Shown here: one piece after another, positions 27,195 to 39,359 of the stretch
Layout: each line of letters opens with the position of its first letter
Numbering within the stretch: the stretch's first letter is position 1
DNA from: Phalacrocorax aristotelis
Lineage: Eukaryota; Chordata; Aves; Suliformes; Phalacrocoracidae
Direction: 5' to 3'
Length of the DNA stretch: 64,000 bases
Assembly: GCF_949628215.1 (NCBI RefSeq)
Contig: NC_134283.1
Span: 8,803,638 to 8,867,637, forward strand
The notes under the pieces: model-generated
Told to the model about the DNA's origin: nothing
What the model saw: only the letters and a program-made list of their open reading frames with translations
Database searches by the model: none
Position numbers and translations under genes: made by a program

Positions 27195-29595
27195 ACATCA
27201 CAGAATCACAGCTTAGTGGGGGTTGGAAGGGACCTCTGGAGATCACCTCATCCAACCCCCCTGCCTGAGCAGGCACACCCAGAGCAGGGGGCACAGGAAC
27301 GTGTCCAGGAGGGGTGTGAATGTCTCCAGGGAAGGGACTCCACAGCCTCTCTGGGCAGCCTGTGCCCCTGCTCTGGCACCCGCACAGGAACGTTGTTTTT
27401 TTTTCATATTGAGGTGGAACTTCCTGTGTTCCAACTTGTGCCTATTGCCTCTTGTCCTGTTTTGGGCACTATTGAAAAGAGCCTGGCCCCATCCTCTTGG
27501 CACCCACCCTTTAGGTATTGATAAGCATTGATAAGATCCAACCTCAATCTTCTCTTCTCCATCTTCTCCAGGTTAAACAAACCTAAGTCTCTCAGCCTTT
27601 CCTGATAAGGGAGGAGCTCCAGTCCCCTCATCATCTTCATAGCTCTCCTCTAGACTCTCTACTGTGGTTCCCTGTCTTTCTTAAACTGGGGAGCCCAGAA
27701 CTGGATGCAGCACTCCAGATGTGGCCTCACTAGGGCAGAGTAGAGGGGGAGGGTAACCTCCCTCGACCTGCTGGCTGCATTCCTTTTAATGCACCCCAGG
27801 ATATCATTGGCCTTCTTGGCCACAAGGGCACAGTGCTGGCTCAGGGTCAACTTGTTGTCCACCAGCACTCCAAGGTCCTTGTCAGGAAAGCTGCTATCCA
27901 GTAGTTCAGCCCCCAACCTCTACTGGTGCCTGGGGTTGTTCCTCCCCAGGTGCAGGACCTTGCACTTGCTCTTGTTGAATTTCATCAGGTTCCCCTCAGC
28001 CCAGCTCTCCAGCCTGTCCAGATCTTGCTAAATGTCAGCACAGCCTTCTGGTGCATCAGCCACTCCTCCCAGCTTGGTATCATCAGCGAACTGGCTGAGG
28101 TTACACTGTGTCCCTTTGCCCAGGTCATTGATGAACATGTTGAACAGGACTGGACCCAGCACAGACACCTGGGGAACACCGCTAGTGACAGGGCTCCATC
28201 CAGACTCTGCTCCATTGATCACAACCGTCGGAGTTCTGTTGTTGAGCCAGTTCTCTGTCCACCTCACTGTCCTCTCATCCAACCCACACTTCCTTAGCTT
28301 GTCTGGGAGGATGTTATGGGAGAGTGTCAAAAGCCTTGCTGAAGTCGAGGGAAACATCATCCACTGCTCTCCCTTCATCTACCCAGCCAGTCATGCTGTC
28401 ATAGAGGGCTATCAGGTTGGTCAAGCATTATCTCCCCTTGGTGAATCCATGTTGACTCCTTCTGATAATCTTGTCCTCTGCATGCCTGGAGATGACCTCC
28501 AGGATGAACTGTTCCATCACCTTTCTAGTGATGGAGGTGAGACTGACTGGCCTATGGTTTCCTGAGTCCTCCTTCTTGCCCTTTTTGGAGACTGGAGTGA
28601 CACCAGCTGCCTTCCAGTCCTCAGGCACCTCTCCTGTGCTCCATGACCTTTCAGAGATGATGGAGAGTGGCTTAGTGACAGCATCGGTGAGCTCCCTCAG
28701 CACTCGTGGGTGCATCACATCAGGGCCCATGGATTTGTGAGGATCCAGTTTGCCTAAATGATCTCTGACCCGATCCCCCTCAGCCAAAGGGAATTCTTCC
28801 CTTCTCCAGATTCTCTCTCTCTCCTTGGGGGCTGGGATGCCTGAGGGCCAGCCGTAGCAGGCAAAGACTGAAGCAAAGGCAGCATTCAGTAACTCTGCCT
28901 TCTCTGCATCCTGCGTCACCCGGGCACCCGCCTCGTTCAGCAGTGGGCCCACTGTATCCCCAGTCTTCCTTTTACTACTGAGGTATTTGAAGAAGCCCTT
29001 CTTGTTGTCCTTGACATCCCTCACCAGATTCAGTTCCCAGTGAGCCTAGGCCTTCCTCGTTGCATCTCTGCATACCCTGACAACGTCCCTATGCTCCTCC
29101 CAAGTGGCCAGTCCCTTTTTCCACATACTGTGAGCCTCTTTCTTCTATTTGAGTTTCTCTAGAAGCTCTTTGCTCATCAATGTGGGTCTCCTGGCTCCTG
29201 TGCTTGACCTCTTCCTCATAGGGATGCACCAATCTTGAGTCTGGAGGAAGCAGTACTGGAATATTAACCAGTTCTCTTGGACCCACTACCTTCTATTGCC
29301 CATGGAATTCCTCCAAGAAGGTTTAGGAAGAGGCCAAAGTTGGCTCTCCTGAAGTCCGGGGTTGTACTCCTACTTGTTACCCTGCTTCTACCACGCAGGA
29401 TCTTGAACTCCACCATCTCATGGCCACTGCAGCCAAGGCTACCCCCAACCCTCATGTCCTCACCTAGACCTTCTTTGTTTGTTAGTATAAGGTCCAGCAG
29501 CACATCTCACCTCATTTACTCCTCTACCACCTTTGTCAAAAAGTTATTGTTGATGCTCAGCAGGAACCTCTTGGAATGTGTGTGCCTCGGCGATT
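27195..29595 (-). mobile_element. CR1 LINE, longest copy (about 2.4 kb)
   Basis: This minus-oriented CR1 has its 3' end at about 27195 (plus strand CACAGAATCACAGCTTAGTG). Its 3' UTR closely resembles that of the 13.8-kb copy, with TGAGCAGGCACACCC. Going 5' it holds most of the reverse transcriptase, the linker and the end of the endonuclease domain (LDLILTNKEGLGEDMRVGG near 29500-29440), and is truncated near 29595. Many stops interrupt the frame. Confidence 0.95.
27404..29503 (-). pseudogene. CR1 ORF2 remnant with recognisable reverse transcriptase
   Basis: Domains in order on the minus strand: the end of the endonuclease (about 29503), a basic linker, then a 198-codon open segment at 29024-28428 with FKYLSSKRKTGDTVGPLLNE, DPHKSMGPDVMHPRVLREL and VEDWKAAGVTPV-like RT finger blocks. 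Palm blocks follow at 28378-28028, including [19 protein letters not shown] and the catalytic FADDTKLGG (FADD at 28090-28079). The C-terminal block [20 protein letters not shown] ends near 27500. Stops at about 28425, 28027, 27925 and 27650 disable it. It is a useful internal reference for the deletion in the 16-17 kb copy. Confidence 0.9.
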
Positions 29596-32500
29596 GATAA
29601 CTGTTGTTATTTGCAAACCACAGAGAACAGGGAGATGGAAATATTTATATAACAAATAATGCATAAATGTGAGGGGATAGGTCATACCTTTAAAGTATGT
29701 CAGCTTTTTATGGAACTCCTGTTATCTCATCCTTTTATCCATAATCATCATAAAAAGCAAAACAAAAAGTCATTTGCAGACATCCTCTTCAGGCCTACAG
29801 TTTTTCCTTAAAAATACTGAAGGAAAAAATGTCTAGGACCTCTTATGAGGCCTCTTATCATATGGGATAAATGTAATAGCAAACAAGATGAAAGCAAATT
29901 TGCTAGCAGGGGTTGTTACTCAGATGTCACCAGGGATCAATGTCCATAATGTGGGCATGATTACTCTAGTAGAAATTGAGAAGCAGGATATTAGGCAAAC
30001 CCAGTGATATCAGTTCTTTTCACTGGCTTCAGCTGGATCTGGATTACAACATCACTTCACTGGAATTACTGCAGATTCACATTGGTGTGGAAATGGTTAG
30101 GAATATGGTTGGATAGTTTATGGAATGTCATTATGTGAAGCATTCTGGATCATAACTGTTACAAAAAAATCTCATCTTTCTAGAAAGCCGCCCTTTTAAT
30201 TTAGTTGACAGCCTGACAACATTGTGTTGTAATAAAAAGGAAGAGTAACAGGGTTGTCAAGCATATTGCATTTCAAGGATTTGAATGAGAAATCTGCAAA
30301 CTTTCTTCCAGTTTTACAGAGAATGTGTTATTTCTTTTCACAAGATGCACCCTTCCATTTTATTTTCCCAAGATGAGGCCCCCTGTATTTTGTCCTTGCA
30401 ACCCACATGAGAACAGATGATAATGGGCATTTTCCCAAGATCTCCACACGTCAAAGCCACTCATTCAGAAGCGTAGTGCCTTGCTGTATATGCCAATCAG
30501 CTTTGGAGCATATGCTCAACAGGGCCAAACTACCCAAGGATAGAACACACACAGCCCATGTGCAGCACAGGTCTAAGCTAAACATTACTGATGTTTAGAA
30601 TCCTCTTCTCTAGTCTCAACTCCCTCAGGAACACAGAAAACTAACCCATAATAAGTACATTTATTCCCTAGCTTGCGGACAGCATATTCTGGATTCAGGG
30701 CATGCTCAAATCACTACTTATATCTATCTGCTTAGATCTAGAAATACAAACATATAATTGAAATGTAAAATTTCTGAGCATGAGAACAGCAGCCCGTGCC
30801 ACATGATCTCCACAGAGATTGCTGTAGAGTGAATAAAAGCCAAATTCAAACTAATGTCAGAAAGAAATAATTTTAAACAGATCAACCTTCATCTTCATTT
30901 CATTTCACTGATGTGATGCAGAAAAGGTCTTTTATGAGGGAGGGATGATTTTCAAATTTTTGAAGGTTCATTTCAAAAGCTTTTTGAACGATTATCCAAA
31001 GTGTCCTTTTGGTATGAAAAGCAGGCCAGGGTAATTTAATCTCCCAAGACTACCATCCCCATTTGGACTACTCAGAAATGCCTTTCCCATATAGCACTTC
31101 CATTCTACTCATAGGTACCTCACAGGAGTGCAGCCATGCAAATTACTAATTTACAGACCAAAAAAGATCAGGATTTTGAACCAAGACATTCTAGATTAGT
31201 TAATTTAAAAATATTACTAAGGAATGTGGCAGCTCACTCACCTGAATGTTGAGGAATCATTAATTAATCAGTTGGTCGCACTGACATTAGACTCAATGGA
31301 AGGTTCTTGTCCACTTCAGTAGAAGCTGAACAACATCACAACTATGTTAAGAGATTGTAATCAAATGACAGAAACATGATATCTGGTATTTTTCTATTAC
31401 ACTTTCTTCAGTTATAGTGCATTCTGTTAACTTGTTCAAGCTACTGTATAATCTGCTTTAATAGACATAGGAAAGAAGGCTATCCTGGTCTTACAGGACA
31501 TGCATAGGTTTTAGGTTAAGATTCCTGTTTTATTATATTTTCTGTGTGGCCCTACACAGGTCCTTCAGCATCTCAGTTTCAGTTCCTTCATTTGTGCAAG
31601 GTGGTTAATAACATGTTGCTACAACATAGAGGTGTTGTGCAGGTAACCGTTAAAAGAATTGAGGCATTCAGCTACTACATGTGTATGGAAACCAATAATG
31701 TACATTAAAGAGACGGAAGTATATACCTCCCCTTCAATTCTCTTAGACTCTTGATGGAATGAATCGCTCAAGAAAAAATTCTTAGTGTGTCTTGAAATCC
31801 TAGAGTCTCTAAAGTCTGGCTATTAATTAAACTATTGATGTGTTCTTTCTCTGCTCCACTATGGAGGCAAATAAACAGGCTAATGCTTTAGGAATCTCCT
31901 GTGAATAACAGCAATTTTATTTTTTAACCTCCATTATTACTTTGTCTCTCAACAATCCAGTATTGTTCACTCCTTTTTTTCTTCCTCTCTACCTTTGACT
32001 AACCTCAGTTACTATAAAGGCAAATGGTTCATATTCTTTATCAATGAGATAGACTTCAGAAATTATCTAGCATGAATGTCACATTTTAGGTTTTTTTCAG
32101 AGACTCTATGATTTAAAAGAATTTCATCATCCGTTCTTTTGTTACAGATATCCATAAACACAGTGTCAGTTCCTGAAAAGGACACTATTTTGGCACATAA
32201 CATGCCCATTTAAATAAATGCAATTATGATTAAAAGTCACTTATTACCCAGAATTCAAACATACCTCAAAACATGTGATGAACACACAATTCATCTATAA
32301 CATAACAAAGGGGGTTATAATTTGAAAAAATAACTGACTAAATGGTATTCAGCTTGGTAAAATAAATCTATCTTCTTGTCAGAAAACAGACTAGAGGTGG
32401 GAGAGGAAAGGACAATTGGCAGGAGGGTTGATTTTTTGTTTCTGGCCACCCCACATTAAATAAAACCTTTGGCATGCCGTACATTCGGCAGGAACATCAT

Positions 32501-33429
32501 CAGCAAAGCACACAGAGATAAGTCAGGAATACTTTTTGAGAGAATAGCACATAAAATAAGAAAGGCACAGAGTAAAGGGTAATGAGAAATTGACCATTGT
32601 TCTGAAGTATCTGCTTGGGAACTATATAAATCCTCTTTATTGATTCATGTATTACAATGACAATTCCTACTCAAAAATTCAAGGTATTTATAGTGTCATA
32701 TAACTTCTTTAACCTCATTGCCTATTTTTACAAAACAAGATCTGAAAGTCCTTTTTTCTTAACTCTCGAGGAGTTAAACTTGCAGGAGACTAGATATTTT
32801 ATTTTTAATCTTTGCCTTTCGTGATTTTGATTCTAATGCCTTTCTTTACTCACATTTAGTGATATGTTCGGTATTACTGTGAGAAAGCAAGAAAGTCATA
32901 CTCTGGTCCCCTGATGAGACAGAATAATACTTTCTGGTAACCCTGAACTCATTTAGTCTATGTCTAGATAGTCCCAGGAATGCATCCAAGGGTCAGTATC
33001 CTACCTCCATATACAGTCCCTCCTCATACACTGGTTTTCATGGGAAGACATTCCAGACTCACAAGGGAAAGGAAGCCACTACAGTTTTTAGGCTTATTTA
33101 GAACTTGTGCCAGCAGGAGAGCAGATCTCTAGATATTTCTCAGAATCTTTCAGTACTTCTCCCCACAGTTATTTGAGATACAGTCTTAGATTTCTTAGTG
33201 AATTGATTCTTACTTTGCTTTTTAAATACCTGCATAACAACAGTCAGATATAGCCAGCTGATCCAGAGATGTTGGGTTTTTTTTGGTGGTTTATTGCGTT
33301 GGGGGTTTTGTGATTTTTTTTTTTTTTACATCCAGCTTAAAGAAAAAAAATATGTTGAATGCTGGAGTCTTCCTGTGGTTTAAATCACTGAAGCTGTCAT
33401 GGACTTTGACTTAGCATACTGGTTTAAGC
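29596..33429. other. Intergenic with one MIR relic
   Basis: AT-rich unique sequence apart from the MIR relic at 31.54-31.69 kb. No ORF longer than about 63 codons and no splice-bounded candidate noted. Confidence 0.65.
31541..31690 (+). mobile_element. MIR SINE relic
   Basis: The order TGTGTGGCCCTACACAGGTC, CTCAGTTTCAGTTCCTTCAT, TTGTGCAAGGTGG, TTAATAACA, AACATAGAGGTGTTGTGCAGG follows MIR (TGTGTGACCTTGGGCAAGT, CTCAGTTTCCTCATCTGTAA, AATGGGGATAATAA, TCATAGGGTTGTTGTGAGG). This is the best MIR match in the window. It is diverged, consistent with an insertion predating birds. The comparison is from memory of the consensus. Confidence 0.6.
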
Positions 33430-33680
33430 CACCATCCACCCCAGGGTCTTAACCCCTTCTCTTATGAAGAATTCTTTCCTTCTGTCCACTCAGAGTTGCC
33501 TTTGTTGTAAGTTGTGCTCATGGACGCTTGCCCTTTCACTGGGTGCTTTTGGGAAGAGTCTGACTCTGTCTTTTTCATTATCCCCCTTTAGATATTTGAT
33601 GACTTCCACTAGGTTCCCCATTACCCTTCTCTTTTCCAGGCTAAACAAACCATGCTTTTCATTCTGCAGCATGGTTTAGG
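33430..33680 (-). mobile_element. Diverged CR1 fragment (end of ORF2)
   Basis: Minus-strand translation shows [20 protein letters not shown] then YLKGDNEKDRVRLFP, matching the CR1 C-terminal blocks FSLEKRRL, DLIxxYxYLKGG and RLFS seen in the younger copies here. The 3' end is missing or too diverged. It is much older than the 14- and 27-kb copies. Confidence 0.75.
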
Positions 33681-33761
33681 CTGGTTACTTTTCACAGACT
33701 AACATAATAATTTTTCAGATCTATGCAGCTAAAAAGGATGTATAGATGTTTAGATGTGCAG

Positions 33762-33897
33762 AGAGGCTATGAAATTTCCATCCTTGGATACTTTCAAAAT
33801 TTAACTATACAAGCACCTGAGCAACATCATCTAATTTTGAAGCCGGGGGTGTGAGAAGGAGGTCCCTTCCAGATGGATTATTTCTATAATTTTGTGG
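33762..33897 (+). mobile_element. Ancient CR1 3' end
   Basis: The order AGAGAGGCTATGAAATTTCC, ATCCTTGGATACTTTCAAAA, CACCTGAGCAACATCA, GTGTGAGAAGGAGGTCCCTTCC and TTTCTATAATTTTGTGG follows the CR1 3' UTR (GAGGTTGTGGAGTCTCC, ATCCTTGGAGATATTCAAAA, CCTGGGCAACCT, GGTCCCTTCC, ATTCTGTGATTCTGTG). It is strongly diverged. It lies 80 bases from an opposite-oriented CR1 fragment. Confidence 0.6.
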
Positions 33898-34421
33898 AAA
33901 ATATGATAATGTTCTCTGGTATCTTGTGTCTGATATTCACTGCCTGCTAGACCGCTGTGCAGCGTGGATGCTTATTCCTGGCTCAGTCAGTATTGTCCAC
34001 AGTGTGTGTATCACACTAAAGGATTCATTGGCAATCAAATTCAGGCTTAAATCTGACTTAAAGAAAAACTGAGTTATCTAGCTCTTTTTTAGCATCAATA
34101 CTAACATCATCAGGATCATTGTAGTTCTCTTCCTAATGCATGTACAAATTACTGGTGATGGGGAAATCCATCTCTTCTGGAAAAAAAATTATTATTACAT
34201 TCCTTTGTTGCTGTGAAATTCTACCAAACTGGAAGAAAATAATTTCTTTGCCCAATCCTGTTTCTCTGAAATTGACCAGTAAGAATGGTTCCTTTTTTTA
34301 AAAAGAAGATAACCTCACATATCTTTCCTTCAGTTTGCAGTAAGCAAAAGAGTTGTATAAATATCATCAAATCAAAGAGATGAAATACTGCAACATCAGA
34401 AGGAACTACTGCAAGATGTTT

Positions 34422-34453
34422 GATTGCCTTTCACCTTTGGGTGAAAGGCAATC
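34422..34453. repeat. Perfect 14-bp inverted repeat, 4-base loop
   Basis: The arms GATTGCCTTTCACC and GGTGAAAGGCAATC are separated by TTTG. The stem is perfect and stable, but too short for a typical pre-miRNA. No T-run follows, so it does not resemble a terminator. Confidence 0.9.
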
Positions 34454-36827
34454 TGATATACAAAATTCTATTTAAGGCACAGCAAGATGATCAGACATAT
34501 ATTATTGCACTGATCATGTGACTCTGATGATGATTCCTTTTATAACAAGAAAAAATAAAGTTGCTTGTGTTGCAGATAAAAGCAGTGAAGAAAATAACCT
34601 GAGTCAATTTATAAGTTTTATAATAGTTATCTCACTAGAATAGAAATGCTTGAGAACTGTTTAAACTGGACCATTAATCCTGTTTATAAGGACTGAATGT
34701 CAGGGTGTTAAATGTCCAAGTTTGCAGAATCTTATCCAAAATTTTCATATTTTCTTTGTCATTCTCTCCCATACTCCATACGCATACTCTGTCTCATAAT
34801 ATATTTGGAAGAAAGAAATTCTGGTGTTTTATTCTCATTTATACTACTTTCTGCTCTGCTACTCATCCCAGAAATCACTACATTCCCAATCTGATTCGGG
34901 GCTTACTGTATACACACTAAAAACAATTATACTCAGACTCAGATTGCAACACAGTGATTTGATTATATGTGACACCTTATGTTTTAGCTGCTCATTCACT
35001 TTCAACTCTTGTACATTATTTGAATTCTCACCAGCTGACTGGTACAATTTTGAACATTTTCAGCTTACGCTGCACTACAGAATTGTAAAGCCATTGGGTA
35101 CAGGCATGAAAGTTACAATGATGTATGAGACTGCCAACATAATGGCAATAGCCTGCAAGTTTGAAGCTTATTCTCTACGTTTGTGTCCTCAGAGAAAATC
35201 GCTGCGGTGCTGAGGGCCATATTTTGTGGGTTTAAGTGTTAATTAAGTGGTGTGTAGGTCTCACTCTGGTTCCCTGCACAGGGGAAGCTTTTACCCTTTG
35301 AGCTAGGTGAACTATTCACTGCAGTACTTTTTTTTTCTTTTTTTTAGCTGTACCCCCTTTCCATCATTAGCCCTTCACAACTTCTAGAAACCTGTTTGAA
35401 TGCTTTACGTAAAGCATCAAGTGCTGTGAATACAAACAACATTCTATAAGCACTTCCAAGTAGTCATAATTTGAATTTCAGCTTTCAAAGAAAAATGTTT
35501 CTGTTCCTAGGGTAAATATAAAAATGATTCCTACACACTTACCTGATCAGGTATTAGGTTAGAGCAGGATGTGTCGTATTACATCTGACTTAGTGCCTCA
35601 GTTTGTTTCTCGCTGACTTTTTTCGTGCTTCATCTTCTACCTAAAAGCAATCAGAAACAAATGCCAAAACAGAAATAGGCAAATTAGCCCTTGTCAGTCT
35701 ACAGCGTTCACACCTGGTGCAGCCAGCACCTGCTAGGAATAAGCACTTCATTACCCCTTTACTCTGTAGCGCATTCCTTATTCACAGAAATCTCTACAAT
35801 AACATCTCACACTGTCTGGAGCCCTACACACTTCCCCTCTACCTTTAGGCTACTGTATAACAAAAGGGTTGCTTACTTCCCACCCAGAGTTTGTATGGCT
35901 AGGTCCATCTCTGAAACGCTTATTCAGCCTGCTGTTTTCTAGTCTCCTATGAAAACAAAAAAAAATAGGATGAGGAAGGATTTGGCAGCATAACACTAAA
36001 ACCTGGAGCACAATCTGCGTCTTCCCAAGAACTTTTCTTACACCCTGTAAAGCTCCTATTCACTCTGAAGTTCTCACATTTTTTACCTGTCATGACTTCT
36101 AACAACTGAATGTATCCAAGCTCTCCATGAGGACTACAGCTCCCATAATTCCTTGTTGAAAACTCAATAGATATCCAGCCATCAGGTTTCATGATCCATA
36201 CCACTTGGAACAATGATGTGTGTTCTCTTAATGGAAATAATTTTCCTTTGAGTGTCAGCATATGCACTTGTTTCCACAAAATATTCCACAAAGCAGACTG
36301 CAAATATTACTGAAATAAAATGCTGTAGCCATTGCTCAAATGTTTTATAAGGAGAACCAATAGATTTCAGTTTGCAGAAGAATTGTATGGATTTTGGTAC
36401 TTAAAATCAGGCTTGTGTTATGTAGGAGGAACCCAAGAATGTTCAGCAGTGGAGATATAGTTTTCAACATAAAATGTAACTTTTTGTCCAAATAACTTTC
36501 CTGAACTCTCACTATATCATCTCCCAAGTGGAGAATAAGGATTTCATACGTGTGCTCTGTTCCACAATGTAAACATTTTGTGTAGCATTTCTTGGGTCTG
36601 AATCCAGCCCCCTATGTCGTGCAAAGCTAGCTAGCAGACATTGATTTCAATGCAAGTACCTTTTGGTATTATTAGGATCCATATACAGGAAGTGAAAATG
36701 AAAATTAAAACTGTACTGAATCATTCTGAAAATTTAGGAAAATAGATTTTAAAAAAAATTTTAAATGTCATTTTTCTTTCTATTCTCAACTAGACGTTGG
36801 TTTGTGATAACAAAACTCTTCACATCA

Positions 36828-36875
36828 TTGTGTGCTCATTTGACCATCATGATAACCTAAGGGGAAGTAAATTCT
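36828..36875 (-). mobile_element. Possible MIR-like fragment
   Basis: TGTGCTCATTTGACCATCAT followed by GATAACCTAAGGGGAAG resembles reversed MIR (AACTCATTTAATCCTCACAACAACC). The stretch is very short and could be chance. Confidence 0.22.
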
Positions 36876-37157
36876 CAAAATGAATAGGTTCTGTCTGTGT
36901 CACATTAGGGTTGCAAAAAAAAACCCCACTCACATAATTCTTTCATGTATCTTTAAGTGATAAAATATACTCAGAAACAGAAACTGGAAAAAGTTGAAAA
37001 GCAGCTATTAAGGCAATCATAGGTTTGTAAAGTAATACTTTTCTTCCCTATTTGATATTAGCACACTGCCTGAAAGGGAAGGGTTGTTACTAGAATCTGA
37101 GTCAAAAAGCTCTCAAACAAGCTGCCACGCAGACAAGACCAGACACAACGCTAAATG

Positions 37158-37176
37158 TAATTAATTAATTAATTAA
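37158..37176. repeat. (TAAT)n simple repeat
   Basis: A perfect run of alternating TAAT units, about 4.75 copies. Confidence 0.9.
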
Positions 37177-37803
37177 ACAAGCCAAAAGCATCCATGAGGA
37201 TGGGACAGAAAGAAGAGAGTAGAGTAGTCTTCTGCTCTGGGCAGATATTAGGCCAGATCTATGCAGTCATGGGCTAAAAATGCCTGTTTGCTTTGTAAAT
37301 TATAAAAAAGGAACAGCAGATATTATGACAGTCTCAATAAAGGCCCTTTATCATCAAGCGTTACTTTTATTTAAGGAAGAAATATTATATACAGTAAAGT
37401 AAATGGCTGCTGTTTCATGTGAAATAAGAAGGTTGGAAAAATATCCATTAAAAACCTGCAGCATTTGATGATTCATACTTGACCTTTTTCTGCAAGGATT
37501 AATTGTATCTCCTGCTCTGTGTTGCAATGACATTTTACCTAACAATACCCTGCCTTTATTTGGTATAACAGGTTATACTGGGTTGCTACAGCTTGAAACA
37601 GTTAACACCTGAAACTGTGGAAATTGAAAGGAAGCCAGTGCTAACTGGAAGACTGTAAAAGCTGTCATAATACAAAGACTATAAAGCTACATCTACCCCT
37701 CTGTAGGATGACAGGCTCTTGGCCACCTTCACCACTTTGCCACAGAACTTACCTGGCAGGAGGCTGAGATAACCCCCTGCCTCGGGAAACCTACAAGATA
37801 ACA

Positions 37804-38391
37804 ATGTGGTTGATGGTTGCAACAAGACCCCTTGGTTGTGTGAAGGAGGAAGGTTGCCGAAATAATCTGTTACGTACCTCTGCCACTTGCCTGGATCTCA
37901 CAGCTGAGACACTGGACCAAGACTTTGAATTCAACTCTGGATTCTACTTTGGTTTTGAATATAAAAACCTATTCTTGTCCATAGGTTTAAGTCATGACAT
38001 ACTATTTTTGTTAAAATATAGGAACCTTATTCCTCAACAATGTCTAAAGAGACTGAGGAATTCCCTTGCATGTAAAACTCATACCAACTGTGTGTGGATA
38101 CAGGTATGTATAGCAGTGTATTTGAAAATGAGTCCAAAAGTGATCATGTCTGTGCCTGGAAATGTGGGACTGGTGGAGTTTAGTTTAAAGGTGATTCAAC
38201 TGGTTTTGCATTGCTTCCAATTATGTAAATCACATTTCAGTTTAAAAAACTGCACATCTTTTATTTTCACATTCATTGTTAAAACTGCCAGCTTGTGGTA
38301 TTTGGCAGAATGGACTGTGTCAGCGTTGCCATCAGTGGAAGTTCCATTAACAAAGAAAGAAATGACAAAAAGACCCCCACCCCAAACGTAA
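37804..38391 (+). other. Unassigned 195-codon ORF
   Basis: The longest uninterrupted non-LINE frame in the window, ATG to TAA. It has about three hydrophobic stretches (FLSIGLSHDILFLLKY, FSLKVIQLVLHCFQLC, FIFTFIVKTASLWYLAEW) and many cysteines and phenylalanines, as AT-rich non-coding DNA tends to give. I recognise no family. A GTATGT inside it (38104) could be a donor. It may be chance, a decayed element or a lineage-specific gene. Confidence 0.2.
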
Positions 38392-39147
38392 GACCTCTTT
38401 TATAATCCAAGAATCAAGCTGTTATGAAGAGCAGGGAATTGCCTTTTTTTGCTATTAAAAATTATTTTAAGGGTAAAAAAGCAAAGCTAGACTTAGACCA
38501 CACAAAGACTCAAGTAAGATAAAAAACAAGAACCCTTTCCAGAATCATCCATCCTTTTGCCATCAGTTAACTATGCTACCTGCCTTCTGTCTTACTGGCT
38601 GTTTATTCCAAACTTCACAAATCAGAACTTTTCTGTGTCAATAAGGAAACAAATCTGTGTGTTCACAAGCACCATGGAGTGTGTCTGTGTATAGGTATCT
38701 ACCGCAGAATAGCTGGCCTGTGTCCATTTGATGAATAGGAATTGAGATGCCAGTACCGGACTTTAAGGAGTTCTTTGGGAGCACGCAGAAAAAGAACAGT
38801 TGTTTTGTATACATTGAAGAGGATCTTTCCCTGGATTTATGTGGCGTGGTAAGAACTCCCTAGAGGATCATATACAAGATTTTTATTTTGACAAGACTTT
38901 GAGGAGAGGGTACTACTGCCTTCATACCAAGGATGCTTTCTCCATTCATGTAATCAAACAGGTAACCTCTGCTCATCCCTTCTATCTGCCTGTCATCATC
39001 ACACAGACTTCATTCAAGCAAGCATCGCAAATAGTGGAAGGAGAAGAAAGGGAATTTTGTATATTATTACTTATCCCCTCTGAAAAGAAGGCTGAAATTT
39101 TTTTTTATTCATTTTACTGATTTTACTGGTTTAATTTTTGCAATGTT

Positions 39148-39158
39148 GGGGGGGGGGG
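39148..39158. repeat. G11 homopolymer
   Basis: Eleven consecutive G bases followed by TAGGAGG; a likely error-prone assembly site. Confidence 0.9.
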
Positions 39159-39359
39159 TAGGAGGAGAAAAAAGAAGGAATAGTTGTGTTACAATGCTAA
39201 TGAACACGTTTACAAGGCTCTGCCAGAAACTCTATGCTTTAGCTTGCTTTTATTAGCCATTTTGGAAGATGTCTTAGTTGCGGTTGCACAAAAAGCATTG
39301 TCAGGGCTTTTATATTTTCTCATTTAGAATACTATGACATTATTTGGAGAGGGACTAGT

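Larger units (their letters stand above)
33898..37803. other. Intergenic, two moderate unassigned ORFs
   Basis: Contains a perfect hairpin at 34422, plus-strand ORFs of up to 129 codons at 34824-35213, and a minus-strand ORF of 118 codons at 36303-35947. No domain was recognised in them, and they are probably chance. A perfect minus-strand donor sequence lies at 37753/37752. Confidence 0.55.

Noticed and set aside
28032..28565. 177-codon plus-strand ORF
   Set aside because: It is the antisense shadow of CR1 reverse transcriptase on the minus strand.
34824..35213. 129-codon plus-strand ORF
   Set aside because: No recognisable domain, no splice borders, low-complexity hydrophobic start. Length is compatible with chance in six frames.
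35947..36303. 118-codon minus-strand ORF
   Set aside because: No family recognised, no splice signals flanking it and no codon bias visible.
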